Shown: positions 35,482-43,958 of the stretch, one piece after another
Layout: each line of letters starts with the position of its first letter
Numbering within the stretch: position 1 is the first letter of the stretch
Assembly (NCBI RefSeq): GCF_017908595.1
Contig: NZ_JAGKTL010000002.1
Location: 496,001-560,000, forward strand
DNA: 64,000 nucleotides
Direction of reading: 5' to 3'
DNA from: Rhodothermus bifroesti
GTDB taxonomy: Bacteria > Bacteroidota > Rhodothermia > Rhodothermales > Rhodothermaceae
Position numbers and translations under genes: made by a program
Notes under the pieces: model-generated
Databases searched by the model: none
Told to the model about the DNA's origin: nothing
Seen by the model: only the letters and a program-made list of their open reading frames with translations

Positions 35482-36315
35482 ATGCGTATGCGGCTACTGC
35501 ACCTTTCGGATCTGCATTTTGGGCGCTTGGCTTCCCAGACCATTGTAGCCGATCTGCTGGCAGAAGCGCGTCGCCAGGCGCCGGATTTGGTCGTGGTTAG
35601 TGGAGACCTGACGCAGCGCGCGCGGCCTCGCCAGTTTCAAGCCGCGCGCGCTTTCTTGGAGGCCCTACCAGCTCCCTGGCTGGTGGTTCCTGGCAACCAC
35701 GATGTGTATCCCTGGTGGCGACCCTTAAGCCGCCTGTGGCGCTCTCTGGCACGCTACCGTCACTACATCACGCAATCGCTGCGCCCCTCATGGGTAACGG
35801 ATACCATAGCGCTGCTGGGGCTGAATACCGCGCATGGGGCTACCATCAAGGGTGGGCGTTTAACAACAGAGGATCTGACGTATTTGCAAACCTTTTTTGC
35901 TGCTGCACCACCTCAGGCGCTGCGCATACTGGTGATCCACCATCATCTGGTTCACCTCCAAGACATCGGGCCTCACGACGTGGTGCGCGATGCGCGTCAA
36001 GCACTGGAGGCTGTTGCCCAGGCCGGTATCCACGTCATCCTGTGTGGCCACTTGCATATCGCTCATGTAGCCCCTGTTCTTCTACAGCCGCAATGGCAGC
36101 TGCTCGTTGTCAGTGCCGGCACGGCTACCAGCAGCCGAGGACGCGGTCCACACCGCCATCAAAATTTCTACAACCTGCTCGAGGTTACGCCCCAAACCCT
36201 CCGCATCGAAACCTATCGGTATCATCCCGAAGCCCGAACGTTTACCCTGACGCAAACCCAAACCTTCGAAAGACAAGGAGCCCAGCTGCTTTTGGAAACA
36301 GCACAGACTGGCTAA
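35482..36315 (+). CDS. Calcineurin-like metallophosphoesterase
   Basis: 277 residues from ATG 35482 (ATG 35488 is nearly equal). The frame is open back to 35323, but that part overlaps the E2 gene and contains the terminator. All metal-binding motifs are present in order: LHLSDLHFG, VVVSGDLTQRA, VVPGNHD, LVIHHHLV and ILCGHLHIAHV. It belongs to the Icc/CpdA-like group that cleaves cyclic nucleotides or other phosphodiesters; the substrate is not decided by sequence. No signal peptide, so likely cytoplasmic. Confidence 0.88.
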   Translation: MRMRLLHLSDLHFGRLASQTIVADLLAEARRQAPDLVVVSGDLTQRARPRQFQAARAFLEALPAPWLVVPGNHDVYPWWRPLSRLWRSLARYRHYITQSLRPSWVTDTIALLGLNTAHGATIKGGRLTTEDLTYLQTFFAAAPPQALRILVIHHHLVHLQDIGPHDVVRDARQALEAVAQAGIHVILCGHLHIAHVAPVLLQPQWQLLVVSAGTATSSRGRGPHRHQNFYNLLEVTPQTLRIETYRYHPEARTFTLTQTQTFERQGAQLLLETAQTG

Positions 36316-36553
36316 AGCGTGCTGGCCTAATCTTTGCTAGCTTATGGTAAGCCTTTCTTTTTCAACTTGATTTCCATGGGAGTGCGCCAAAAGTATTGCT
36401 TAATTATGTACCTATGGCGCATGATAATGGCGCCAACAATTTTTAACAAAGGGGGGCAACTTTGAGGACAATACATTCAAAATTTGAAGAACCCGCCTGG
36501 GGCTGCGTAATTCTATAGCGCCGGGCTTGTGTCTGGAAGGGGAAACGCTTTCT

Positions 36554-36958
36554 ATGCCTGCTGTAGATCCCAAGGATTTTTGGGCCCACCTGCAAGAGCG
36601 GCTCGCTTGGCTTCAGCGTGAGGTAGAGCGCTTAATTGTAGAAAACGAACGCCTGCGCGAAGAAAACCGAAGGCTTCGAGAGGAGGTGACGCTCTACCGA
36701 TTATTTCAGGAGCTGCAGCCGCAGTCTAAAGAAGAGCTTCCGGAGCTTTCGGCCGAGATGCTCCGACAGGCTATGGAATTTCTGGACCGGCTACCCGACG
36801 AAATGGGCTTTAGTGAGTTTTTTGACCGAGCTGAGCAAGAGGGCATTGAAAGTGCGGTAGCCCGGGACTATCTGCTGACGTTTCTGCGTGAAGAGCTGCT
36901 GCGCCAGCAAGGGGGGCGATTGCGTAAAACCCATCGCGCGGCGTTTGGTAAAGCATAA
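36554..36958 (+). CDS. Coiled-coil hypothetical protein
   Basis: 134 residues from ATG 36554 (a TTG at 36527 is possible). Residues about 10-50 form a strong coiled coil with leucines and long runs of Glu/Arg (RLAWLQREVERL, NERLREENRRLREEV), resembling small cell-division or gas-vesicle-type coiled coils, and the rest is acidic and helical. I do not recognise the family. It is followed by a bidirectional terminator shared with the hibernation factor gene. A 211-base non-coding region lies upstream with no clear motif. Confidence 0.65.
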   Translation: MPAVDPKDFWAHLQERLAWLQREVERLIVENERLREENRRLREEVTLYRLFQELQPQSKEELPELSAEMLRQAMEFLDRLPDEMGFSEFFDRAEQEGIESAVARDYLLTFLREELLRQQGGRLRKTHRAAFGKA

Positions 36959-36960
36959 AA

Positions 36961-36993
36961 AAAGCGGGATCTCTGAGATCCCGCTTGCCTTTT
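36961..36993. terminator. Bidirectional terminator between coiled-coil gene and hpf
   Basis: A perfect 9-bp stem (36964-36972 with 36976-36984) with loop CTG is flanked by A-run at 36957-36963 and T-rich sequence after 36985, so it can terminate transcription from both sides of two convergent genes. Confidence 0.85.
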
Positions 36994-37007
36994 TAAGAGG
37001 CTTTACT

Positions 37008-37337
37008 TTACGACCGCTTCCACTGCTCGCGAAGTTTACGGCGGTGCTCCCGCACCTGACGCTCGATGGAATCCAGCGCACTTAGCAGGGCTTCTTGCAC
37101 GGAAGGGGCGACTTCGACAGCCGCGATGTTTTCCGGTCGATGGTATACCACAACACGCACGCGGTAAGCATGCGGCGTTTGACTCCGCTCTGCTTGTTGC
37201 ACCGCCACAGAAACGCCGGTAATGTCGCGGTTTTTTTTGGCCAACTTGTAAATGCGTTGCTCGACCTTTGCTTTGAGGGCGTCGGTCAGTTCATGGTTTT
37301 CGCTGTAGTACTCAAACGCAATGTTGGGCGTCTCCAT
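37008..37337 (-). CDS. hpf: Ribosome hibernation promoting factor, short form
   Basis: 109 residues, the S30EA/RaiA-HPF fold: an N-terminal FEYYSENHELTDALKAKVEQRI, then a beta-hairpin and a helix SVQEALLSALDSIERQVREHRRKL. There is no C-terminal dimerisation domain, so this is the short HPF/YfiA type, which binds the 30S decoding centre and either promotes 100S dimers with a partner or blocks translation on stress. The gene lies 27 bases downstream of the M32 carboxypeptidase gene on the same strand and ends at the shared terminator. Confidence 0.9.
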   Translation of the reverse strand: METPNIAFEYYSENHELTDALKAKVEQRIYKLAKKNRDITGVSVAVQQAERSQTPHAYRVRVVVYHRPENIAAVEVAPSVQEALLSALDSIERQVREHRRKLREQWKRS

Positions 37338-37364
37338 AAAGCTTTGGGATGGCTTGGTGAATCT

Positions 37365-38909
37365 TTACGCCGCAAGGGATGCGGCAGGGTACAGCACTTG
37401 GTATTTTTCACGCACATACTGCAACCACGGCTCCACCTGGAGCGGCTTGCCTGTAGCCCACTGTAAAAGGACAGCCGCCTTCCAAGCGCGACCGTAGCGG
37501 TGAATGTGCTTGCGCAACCATTCCAAAATGGGGAAAAACGTCCCTTGACGTACAAAATCATCCAGCTCTACGAATGCAGTGCGAAGAGCCATAAACAACT
37601 GCGCAGCCATCAGGTTACCTAAAGTATAGGTTGGAAAGTATCCAAAAGCTCCTTGTGCCCAGTGAATATCTTGCAACACGCTTTCTCGAAGTGTGGTAGG
37701 GCGCAGCCCTAGGTAGCGCTGCATACCTTCCTCCCAGGCTATAGGTAAATCCTGCACGGACAAGCTCCCTTCAATTAAGGCTACCTCCAGCTCAAAACGA
37801 AGCAAAATATGCAAGTTATAGGTCACTTCGTCGGCCTCTACGCGGATCAGCGAAGGTTGCACGCGGTTGATGGCGCGGTAAAAAGCCTCTAAGGGCACGT
37901 CGCAGAGCACATCCGGTAAAGTTTCCTGAAGCTGAGGATAGAAATATTCCCAAAACGGTAGACCGCGACCGATCACGTTTTCCCAGAAGCGGGATTGCGA
38001 CTCGTGCAGCGCGAGCGAAGCGCCATCAGCCAATGGCGTGCGTTCCAATGCTGGGTCGATGCCTTGTTCATAGAGCCCATGCCCAGCTTCGTGTAGTGTA
38101 GCAAATAAGCCGCTGGTGAAATCATTCGGATGAATACGGGTCGTTAGCCGTACATCGGCAATAGCAATCCCTGTGCTGAAAGGATGCACGGAAGCGTCTA
38201 GCCGTCCACGATCCAGATCAAAGCCCAAGGCTTGGAGTAGCCTGCGATTCAGCGTCCATTGCCGATCGGGTTCTACATATCGACGCAGGAAGGCATCTTC
38301 GGGTTGCGGCTGCTCGAAGAGTGCCTGCAAAAGAGGCACTAGGTGTTTTCGAAGTTGCTCAAAGAGGGTTTGCACTTCGGCCGTGGTCATGCCAGGCTCA
38401 TACTGGTCCAGCAAGGCATCGTAGGGATGGTTCGGGTACCCTAGCGCCGCGGCCTTTTCTCGTTGGAGCACCAGCAAGCGCTCTAAGTAAGGCGCAAAGA
38501 GATCATAGCGATTTGCTGCGCGGGCTTGCTTCCAGGCTTCGCGAGCCTGCGACTCGGTGCGTGCCAGTTCGGCTACCAGTTTGGTTGGCACGCGCCGCGC
38601 CTTTTCATAGTCTTCGTGCACAACACGCACCAAACGAACGCTGAGATCGTCAGCCGGCCAGTCGCGCACAACTTCAGCAGCAGCTTCTAGTAGTTCCCCT
38701 GTTTTTTCAGAGGTGAACCATTCGTGAGCTAGGCGGTGCAGCGTGCTTAGTTGTTCGGCACGAACGCTGGCAGCACTGGGCGGCATGTACGTCTCCTGAT
38801 CCCATTCCAGCAAAGCTGCCGCTGCGCGAACGTCCATAATGCCCCCCAGGTGTTCGCGCAATGCCATGAGGGCCGGATGCATAGAAAAAGGGCTTGTTTT
38901 ATCCATCAT
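37365..38909 (-). CDS. M32-family metallocarboxypeptidase (Taq type)
   Basis: 514 residues, normal for this family. The zinc motif HEAGH lies near residue 272 (TLHEAGHGLYEQG) and the M32-typical DVRLTTRIHP near 243, ESQSRFWEN near 303. The family consists of thermostable carboxypeptidases such as the Thermus aquaticus and Pyrococcus enzymes, acting in the cytoplasm to remove C-terminal residues. It is upstream of hpf and divergent from the RraA-like gene, with 47 bases between the chosen starts. Confidence 0.94.
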   Translation of the reverse strand: MMDKTSPFSMHPALMALREHLGGIMDVRAAAALLEWDQETYMPPSAASVRAEQLSTLHRLAHEWFTSEKTGELLEAAAEVVRDWPADDLSVRLVRVVHEDYEKARRVPTKLVAELARTESQAREAWKQARAANRYDLFAPYLERLLVLQREKAAALGYPNHPYDALLDQYEPGMTTAEVQTLFEQLRKHLVPLLQALFEQPQPEDAFLRRYVEPDRQWTLNRRLLQALGFDLDRGRLDASVHPFSTGIAIADVRLTTRIHPNDFTSGLFATLHEAGHGLYEQGIDPALERTPLADGASLALHESQSRFWENVIGRGLPFWEYFYPQLQETLPDVLCDVPLEAFYRAINRVQPSLIRVEADEVTYNLHILLRFELEVALIEGSLSVQDLPIAWEEGMQRYLGLRPTTLRESVLQDIHWAQGAFGYFPTYTLGNLMAAQLFMALRTAFVELDDFVRQGTFFPILEWLRKHIHRYGRAWKAAVLLQWATGKPLQVEPWLQYVREKYQVLYPAASLAA

Positions 38910-38956
38910 GTTTATTTATTCTCTCAAAGACTGGTTTGCACCAATCCTTGACCCCT

Positions 38957-39733
38957 ATGATGGCGTGGCTTCTTGGGCTCAGCTTTTGGATGTTTTTGCC
39001 AGCGCAAGATACAACGGTAAACGATTCGACGTTGCTAACGCTCTGTGAAGGTTTGCGCGTGGCCGATGTGGTCGATGCCATGGATATGGTTGGGTTGCGC
39101 CATGTGGGGTTGGTGGACACGCGTATTCAGCCGCTTTGGCGGGACTTAGAGGATTTCCGACATCACTTTTGTGGGCTTGCCCTTACTGTACGTTACGTGC
39201 CCACCAACAAAATTGTCCCCAACCCGATACCAGAAGCAGAATTCGACGCTTGGAGTAGCCACTGGTACAATACGCTTTCGCCTGAACCGTTTATTGAGCT
39301 TATTCGGCCGGGGACCGTGATCGTGATCGACGCCAGTGGCAATGGGGATACCGGCTCGATCGGTTCCTATAACACTCTGGTTTGGTATGCCCGAGGGGCG
39401 CGTGGTATTGTAACCACGGGAAGCGTGCGCGATACTGATGAAATCATCAAACAGCGCATTCCGCTTTATTTGGATCCATTGCAACGGGGACGTGGCATCC
39501 GACCTGGGCGCAACGAAATCGAATCGGTAAACCGGCCTGTTGAAATTGGCGGTGCGCTGGTTAGGCCTGGCGACGTGGTTGTAGCAGACGGCGATGGGGT
39601 GGTTGTGGTACCCCGAGAGCATGCCGTTCGGGTATTCCAACTGGCTCGGCGCGTTTTGCAAGCCGATAAACAAGGCCGTCGTCAGCTCTACCAACAGCTA
39701 GGACTGCCGCTGGACAAGACCGTTCAAGAATAG
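38957..39733 (+). CDS. RraA-family protein, possibly exported
   Basis: 258 residues from ATG 38957 (ATG 38960 next to it; the frame opens at 38894 but the extra part is unlike the family). The RraA/HMG-CHA-aldolase core is clear: LRVADVVDAMDMVG near residue 34, GNGDTGSIGS, GIVTTGSVRDTDEI near 153 and a C-terminal GDVVVADGDGVVVVPREHA. RraA-fold proteins are either aldolases or RNase E inhibitors, and the KDG/CHA aldolase signature residues cannot be checked here. The extreme N-terminus is hydrophobic (WLLGLSFWMFLPAQ), suggesting a signal peptide, which is unusual. Confidence 0.8.
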   Translation: MMAWLLGLSFWMFLPAQDTTVNDSTLLTLCEGLRVADVVDAMDMVGLRHVGLVDTRIQPLWRDLEDFRHHFCGLALTVRYVPTNKIVPNPIPEAEFDAWSSHWYNTLSPEPFIELIRPGTVIVIDASGNGDTGSIGSYNTLVWYARGARGIVTTGSVRDTDEIIKQRIPLYLDPLQRGRGIRPGRNEIESVNRPVEIGGALVRPGDVVVADGDGVVVVPREHAVRVFQLARRVLQADKQGRRQLYQQLGLPLDKTVQE

Positions 39734-39847
39734 TCCTAACAGGGCTTTGAAGAAACGTTGAGGTAGGAAGTAGGCATGCCCACTGCGGGATCCTAGACCT
39801 TGACAAGGCGTGGAAACCTGCGCTAGTTTGCGCTGCCGACCCAACAC

Positions 39848-39920
39848 GCCAACGTAGCTCAGCTGGTAGAGCAGCTCACTCGTAATGAGCAGGTCGCCGG
39901 TTCGAGTCCGGCCGTTGGCT
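39848..39920 (+). tRNA. tRNA-Thr (CGT anticodon)
   Basis: 73 bases that fold as a full cloverleaf: 7-bp acceptor stem GCCAACG/CGTTGGC, D stem GCTC/GAGC, anticodon stem GCTCA/TGAGC with loop CTCGTAA (anticodon CGT at 39881-39883), and T stem GCCGG/CCGGC with TTCGAGT loop. The anticodon reads ACG threonine codons. The 3' CCA is not encoded and must be added. It is followed directly by a strong terminator. Confidence 0.97.
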
Positions 39921-39925
39921 CCCTG

Positions 39926-39958
39926 ACCACCAGATCGATGCGATCTGGTGGTTTTTTT
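39926..39958 (+). terminator. Terminator of the tRNA-Thr gene
   Basis: A perfect 12-bp stem (39926-39937 with 39941-39952) closes a three-base loop and runs into seven T residues (39952-39958). It sits 5 bases after the mature tRNA 3' end. Confidence 0.93.
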
Positions 39959-40011
39959 ATGGCATTAGGGTCTGTTGTGGCGCTTTTGTAGCGCAGCCCT
40001 TCGCAGAATAA

Positions 40012-40341
40012 ACTGGTCGTACTGGCCGGTTGGATGCCCATGGAGTCGAGGATGAAGTGAAAGAGACTCCGAAGACCTTTGTAGTTTATCAGAATTATCC
40101 GAATCCTTTTCATCCTAGGACAGCGATAAGGTTTGATTTGCCTGAGGCTGGGGATGTGCGGGTTGAGGTTTTCAATTTGCTTGGGGAGAAGGTGGCGACG
40201 CTTTATGAGGGTTTTATGAGTGCTGGTGTGGGTAAGACGCTAAGGTGGGATGCGGTTGGTTTTCCGAGTGGAGTTTACTTTTACCGGGTGAGTTTGAACA
40301 GTAGATATGTTGAGGTAAAGAAGATGGTGTTGGTTAAGTGA
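40012..40341 (+). pseudogene. Orphan T9SS type A sorting domain (gene remnant)
   Basis: The frame opens after a stop at 40009 and has no ATG; the first possible starts are TTG 40030 and others. The coded 103 residues hold the full type IX secretion C-terminal sorting domain: YQNYPNPFHPRTAIRFDLP, VEVFNLLGEKVATL, a GVYFYRV strand and the end VKKMVLVK. Such domains target large secreted cargo to the T9SS and are useless alone, so this is the tail of a lost or rearranged exported protein. Its base composition is A/T-richer than neighbouring genes (AAT, TTT, GTT codons). It sits 54 bases after the tRNA-Thr terminator and keeps its own terminator at 40438. Confidence 0.85.
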
Positions 40342-40631
40342 GGGTCGTTTCTTTGGGGACCTTGCGTGCAGGCTCCTTTGAGTTTTTCAGAGTCAAAGAG
40401 GGCTTCCCGTTAGTGAAAAAGCGTAAGCTGTGGTGTTTCCCTTGGGCAAGGGAGTTTTTTTGAGCAAGAGGTAGAAGCCAAGGGGTTAGCGGTTGGTCTC
40501 AAGGCCAGGGGGTGCCGCTTTTGGGGTAGGGCTTTAGAACAGCGCGTTTATATTCGTTTCTCTTGTGAAAGGCGTTCTGATTTAGCTTTGGCTGGCAGAT
40601 GCCATGATCTCCAATTGAGCTCAGGCGTTTA
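40342..40631 (+). other. Non-coding spacer after the sorting-domain remnant
   Basis: 290 bases without a supportable gene. It holds the terminator at 40438-40461 and, near its end, a stretch that must carry the promoter and ribosome site of the MFS exporter gene, but I cannot point to clear -33/-7 boxes. No repeats, tRNA or mobile-element ends are visible. Confidence 0.6.
40438..40461 (+). terminator. Terminator downstream of the T9SS remnant
   Basis: Bases 40438-40443 pair with 40448-40453 (a short TCCCTT/AAGGGA stem with a GGGC loop), followed by seven T residues at 40455-40461. Its presence about 100 bases after the sorting domain stop suggests that the original 3' end of the lost cargo gene was retained. 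Confidence 0.65.
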
Positions 40632-42419
40632 TTGGAACGAGTGTTCATTTGGTTTAAAGGTGTTGCTGTGAACCTACTGGCTTCGCCTGAGCGTCGTTAT
40701 ACGCTTGGCGGCGTGCTTTTGGCGTTGTTTTTGGGGGCGTTGGATCAAACGATTGTGGCTACGGCCTTGCCGCGCATTGTGTCCGATCTGCGGGGTTTAG
40801 AGCGTTATACGTGGATTGTTACGGCTTACCTACTCACCTTTACGGTTGCCACGCCGATTTATGGCAAGCTTGCCGACGTGTACAGCCGTAAGCGGATGGA
40901 GCTGATAGCCATTGTTATTTTTTTGGTGGGTTCGGTTTTGTGTGGTTTGGCTGGAGAGTTTGGCGCCTTGCCGCTCTTGGGTGACGGAATGAACCAACTT
41001 ATTGTCTTTCGTGCGCTGCAGGGGTTGGGTGGGGGAGGGCTTTTTGCTATGGCGTTCATTATCATTGCCGATCTGTTTCCTCCGGCTGAACGTGGGCGTT
41101 ACCAAGGTCTTGTAGGTGCTGTTTTTGCGCTTTCCAGTGTTATTGGGCCGTTTGTTGGTGGCGTGTTGACCGACCATGGTGATGCGTTGATTCCAGGCGT
41201 TGCCGGTTGGCGATGGGTATTTTATGTGAACTTGCCCTTGGGTTTTGTTGCGCTTTGGTTCATTGCCACCCGCATGCCGGTACTTTCTCCTCTGGCAGCG
41301 TACCGAAGGCTCGACTACCTTTCGATGCTATGGTTTACAGGGGCATTGGCAGCGTTTGTGTTAGGGTTGCAATTGGATAAGCAAGTGCACCCTTGGTCGG
41401 CGCCTGAGACGTTCCTGTTTTTGGGAGGGGCTGCACTGCTGCTTGGGCTGTTTCTGCTCCGTTCCCGAAGTTCTCCTTCTCCTGTATTGGATCTTACCCT
41501 TTTCCGCAATCGGGTCTTTACCACATCGGCCATTGCGCTTTTTCTTATGGGCGCGGCCTTTTTAAACATTGTCCTCTTTGCTCCCCTTTTCCTTATCAAC
41601 GTACTGGGGGTGTCGGCTACCGAAGCAGGTCTGAGTATGATTCCTTTTTCCCTGGGGACAGCGGCAGGATCGACGCTTGCTGGACAGCTGGTTTCTCGCT
41701 TTGGACATTATCGCTGGTTTATGCTTGCGGGCGAAGGGGTTGTGTTGGTGGGCGTTTACTTGTTGACCACGCTAACGCCACAAGCCTCCCCAGGACAGGT
41801 TGCTCTGTACTTGGCCTTATGTGGATTGGGCCTAGGACCGACAATGCCGCTTTTCCCGCTGGCTATTCAAAATGCTGTGGACGTGCGCAAACTCGGGCAG
41901 GCGACCAGTGCCAGCTTGCTCTTTCGTCAGATCGGCGGCGTTGTAGGAACCGCAGTTATGGGTACGGTGCTGGCCGTGACGCTGATGCGCGCAATGCCTG
42001 AGACGACGATGGCGGTCTCAGACATGCTGGAAAAAGGGCGTCAGAACGGGTTGGCAGCGATTGCTGCTCAGTACGACTCACTGGCTGCAGAGCTCAAGGA
42101 AGCACTCGCGCGTCATGATGGGCGAGCCCTGGAACGCACGCTGCGTAAAGCGAAGCTGCCGCCTGTCGTTGAACACCGTCTATGGGCTGCCTTTAATGGC
42201 ACAGCTGCGGCCGATTCACTACAACGCTTCGTTGCGCAACAGCTCGGTGCCGTACGCGAGCAGATGCTGACGCAACTGCGCAGCGGCTTTGCCGAAGCCA
42301 TTTTGCGCATCTATCGCTATGTGCTCGGGTTGATTCTTGCTGGCTTTGCGGTCACCTGCTTTATTCCAGAACTGCCGCTGCGCCGCACGCATGAACCAAG
42401 CCAATCTTTGTTGCGCTAA
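40632..42419 (+). CDS. DHA2-family multidrug MFS exporter
   Basis: 595 residues from TTG 40632; GTG at 40641 or 40668 are possible starts, since no ATG precedes the first membrane span. The family motifs LDQTIVATALPRIVSDL, YGKLADVYSRKRM (motif A), RALQGLGGGGLFAM and GPFVGGVLTD (motif C of antiporters) identify a 14-TMS drug:proton antiporter. A long charged segment of about 100 residues sits before the last span, common in EmrB-type members. It stands alone with no EmrA-like partner, so it probably exports hydrophobic compounds across the inner membrane by itself. Confidence 0.92.
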   Translation: MERVFIWFKGVAVNLLASPERRYTLGGVLLALFLGALDQTIVATALPRIVSDLRGLERYTWIVTAYLLTFTVATPIYGKLADVYSRKRMELIAIVIFLVGSVLCGLAGEFGALPLLGDGMNQLIVFRALQGLGGGGLFAMAFIIIADLFPPAERGRYQGLVGAVFALSSVIGPFVGGVLTDHGDALIPGVAGWRWVFYVNLPLGFVALWFIATRMPVLSPLAAYRRLDYLSMLWFTGALAAFVLGLQLDKQVHPWSAPETFLFLGGAALLLGLFLLRSRSSPSPVLDLTLFRNRVFTTSAIALFLMGAAFLNIVLFAPLFLINVLGVSATEAGLSMIPFSLGTAAGSTLAGQLVSRFGHYRWFMLAGEGVVLVGVYLLTTLTPQASPGQVALYLALCGLGLGPTMPLFPLAIQNAVDVRKLGQATSASLLFRQIGGVVGTAVMGTVLAVTLMRAMPETTMAVSDMLEKGRQNGLAAIAAQYDSLAAELKEALARHDGRALERTLRKAKLPPVVEHRLWAAFNGTAAADSLQRFVAQQLGAVREQMLTQLRSGFAEAILRIYRYVLGLILAGFAVTCFIPELPLRRTHEPSQSLLR

Positions 42420-42475
42420 AATAAAAACTTGCTTTTCGGCAGCGCGTACCTTTCTTTAAAAGAAAGGAGAAAGCC

Positions 42476-42916
42476 ATGAAGCTTATACGCGTTTACACTC
42501 GTCCCGATGGACAGGCGGCTTTTGGGCAACTGGAGCTTATGTTTCGGAATGCTGGGCCAGAAGGGTTGTTTTCTAAGCGTTGGCCGGCTAAACATATCCA
42601 GTTTTTAGAAACGCCTGCCGGACAGGCTCATGATTGGGGACCTGTGCAAGCGCGTCAGCTGCTGATCGTGCTGGAAGGCGTGCTCGACGTGGTGGTCGCA
42701 GACGCCCAACAGCACCGCTTAGGACCAGGGGCTGTGGTGCTTTTTGAAGACCTCCATGGCGCTGGACATCGTCTGCACATTCCAGGCAGCCATCCTTGTC
42801 GCATGTTGATTGTCACATTGGCCGACGGGGTCTCTATAGATGAAGTTGAGGAGGCAGGTGCCGGGTCGTTTCCGGCCAGCGATCCGCCTTCGTGGACCAG
42901 CACAGCGATTACGTAG
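42476..42916 (+). CDS. Cupin-like hypothetical protein with C-terminal SFPASDPP motif
   Basis: 146 residues, preceded by a good Shine-Dalgarno (AAAGGAG). The middle has the cupin pattern of a small beta-barrel (RQLLIVLEGVLDVVV, LGPGAVVLFEDLHGAGHRLH, SHPCRMLIVTL). The last residues, EAGAGSFPASDPPSWT, match a short tail motif (SFPASDPP) that recurs at the ends of many unrelated small bacterial proteins and has no assigned function. Cupin metal-ligand histidines are only partly visible (H in HGAGH). It lies 60 bases before the VOC protein gene on the same strand. Confidence 0.7.
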   Translation: MKLIRVYTRPDGQAAFGQLELMFRNAGPEGLFSKRWPAKHIQFLETPAGQAHDWGPVQARQLLIVLEGVLDVVVADAQQHRLGPGAVVLFEDLHGAGHRLHIPGSHPCRMLIVTLADGVSIDEVEEAGAGSFPASDPPSWTSTAIT

Positions 42917-42976
42917 CGCATACGTCGCAGTTTCTGTTGCAACAAGCGTTATGGTATTCGGTTATGAGGGGGTACG

Positions 42977-43951
42977 TTGTACCAATCGGCTCCAGGTATG
43001 GGCGTGCACGGCATTCATCACGTAACGGCGCTTTGTGGTCCGGCTCAGGAGAACGTGGATTTTTACGTGGGTGTGCTGGGGTTGCGCCTAGTCAAGCGCT
43101 CGGTAAACCAGGATGATCCCACAACCTACCATTTGTTTTATGCTGATGGGGTAGGAACGCCGGGCACAAGTCTAACTTTTTTCCCACAGCCTAGCCTATC
43201 GTCGGCGCGAAGCGGCACGGGACGGATTATGGAGGTGGTCTTTGCTGTGCCGTCCGAAAGCTTTGCCTACTGGCAGCAGCGCTTGGCGCGTTATGGCGTG
43301 GCCTACAGCTTGGTGGAAACGTGTTTTGGAGAGCAGGCCCTCTCGTTTCAGGATCCCCATGGATTGCAGCTGGCCCTGATAGGAACTGAGAAGATGCGGC
43401 CGTTTGTGCCTTGGGACAAAAGCCCGGTGCCGCCAGCGCACCAGCTTCGTGGGTTTTATGTGGTGCGACTTTGGGAGCGTGCTTTGGAACCTACAGAGCA
43501 GGTGCTACTCGGGCTTTTGGGCTTTCGGCAAGTTGCTCAGGAAGGGGCATGGTATCGATATGCTGTTGAGGAAGGCGCGCCGGGGCAGCTTATCGACGTA
43601 CAGGTGTTGCCTGGAGTTTCTTCTGGGCGCGATGGCCGTGGGGGGGTGCACCACGTAGCTTGGCGTGTGCCTGATGTTGAAGCTGCAAATCGGCTGCGGC
43701 GCCTTGTCGCGGCAGCAGGGCTGCGCCCTAGCGGACTGGTTGATCGTTTTTGGTTTACTTCGGTGTACTTTCGGGAGCCTGGGGGCGTGCTGTTTGAGCT
43801 GGCTACCGACGGCCCTGGTTTTGGCCGGGATGAAGATCTGGCGCATCTGGGTATGCGTTTGGTGTTGCCCCCTTGGTTGGAGCCGCATCGTCGTGACCTT
43901 GAAGCGGCGTTGCCACCGCTGCGTTTGCCCGAGCCTACAGCGTGGGTATAG
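42977..43951 (+). CDS. VOC-family ring-cleaving dioxygenase-like protein
   Basis: 324 residues from TTG 42977, which has a strong upstream Shine-Dalgarno (GAGGGGG); ATG 42998 is the alternative. Two vicinal-oxygen-chelate repeats are visible, starting with IHHVTALCGPAQENVDFYVGVLGLRLVK and GVHHVAWRVPD (the second given after about residue 215). His at the start of each repeat and a downstream Glu are usual metal ligands. The family includes MhqO/LinE-type extradiol dioxygenases and quinone-detoxification enzymes; the substrate is not known. It is preceded by the cupin-like gene and followed by convergent DUF302. Confidence 0.85.
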   Translation: MYQSAPGMGVHGIHHVTALCGPAQENVDFYVGVLGLRLVKRSVNQDDPTTYHLFYADGVGTPGTSLTFFPQPSLSSARSGTGRIMEVVFAVPSESFAYWQQRLARYGVAYSLVETCFGEQALSFQDPHGLQLALIGTEKMRPFVPWDKSPVPPAHQLRGFYVVRLWERALEPTEQVLLGLLGFRQVAQEGAWYRYAVEEGAPGQLIDVQVLPGVSSGRDGRGGVHHVAWRVPDVEAANRLRRLVAAAGLRPSGLVDRFWFTSVYFREPGGVLFELATDGPGFGRDEDLAHLGMRLVLPPWLEPHRRDLEAALPPLRLPEPTAWV

Positions 43952-43958
43952 GTCTGCT

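Noticed and set aside
39848-39920. tRNA-Thr as a proven integration site
   Set aside because: I saw no direct repeat of the tRNA 3' end and no integrase in the window, so only a rearrangement is suggested, not an element.
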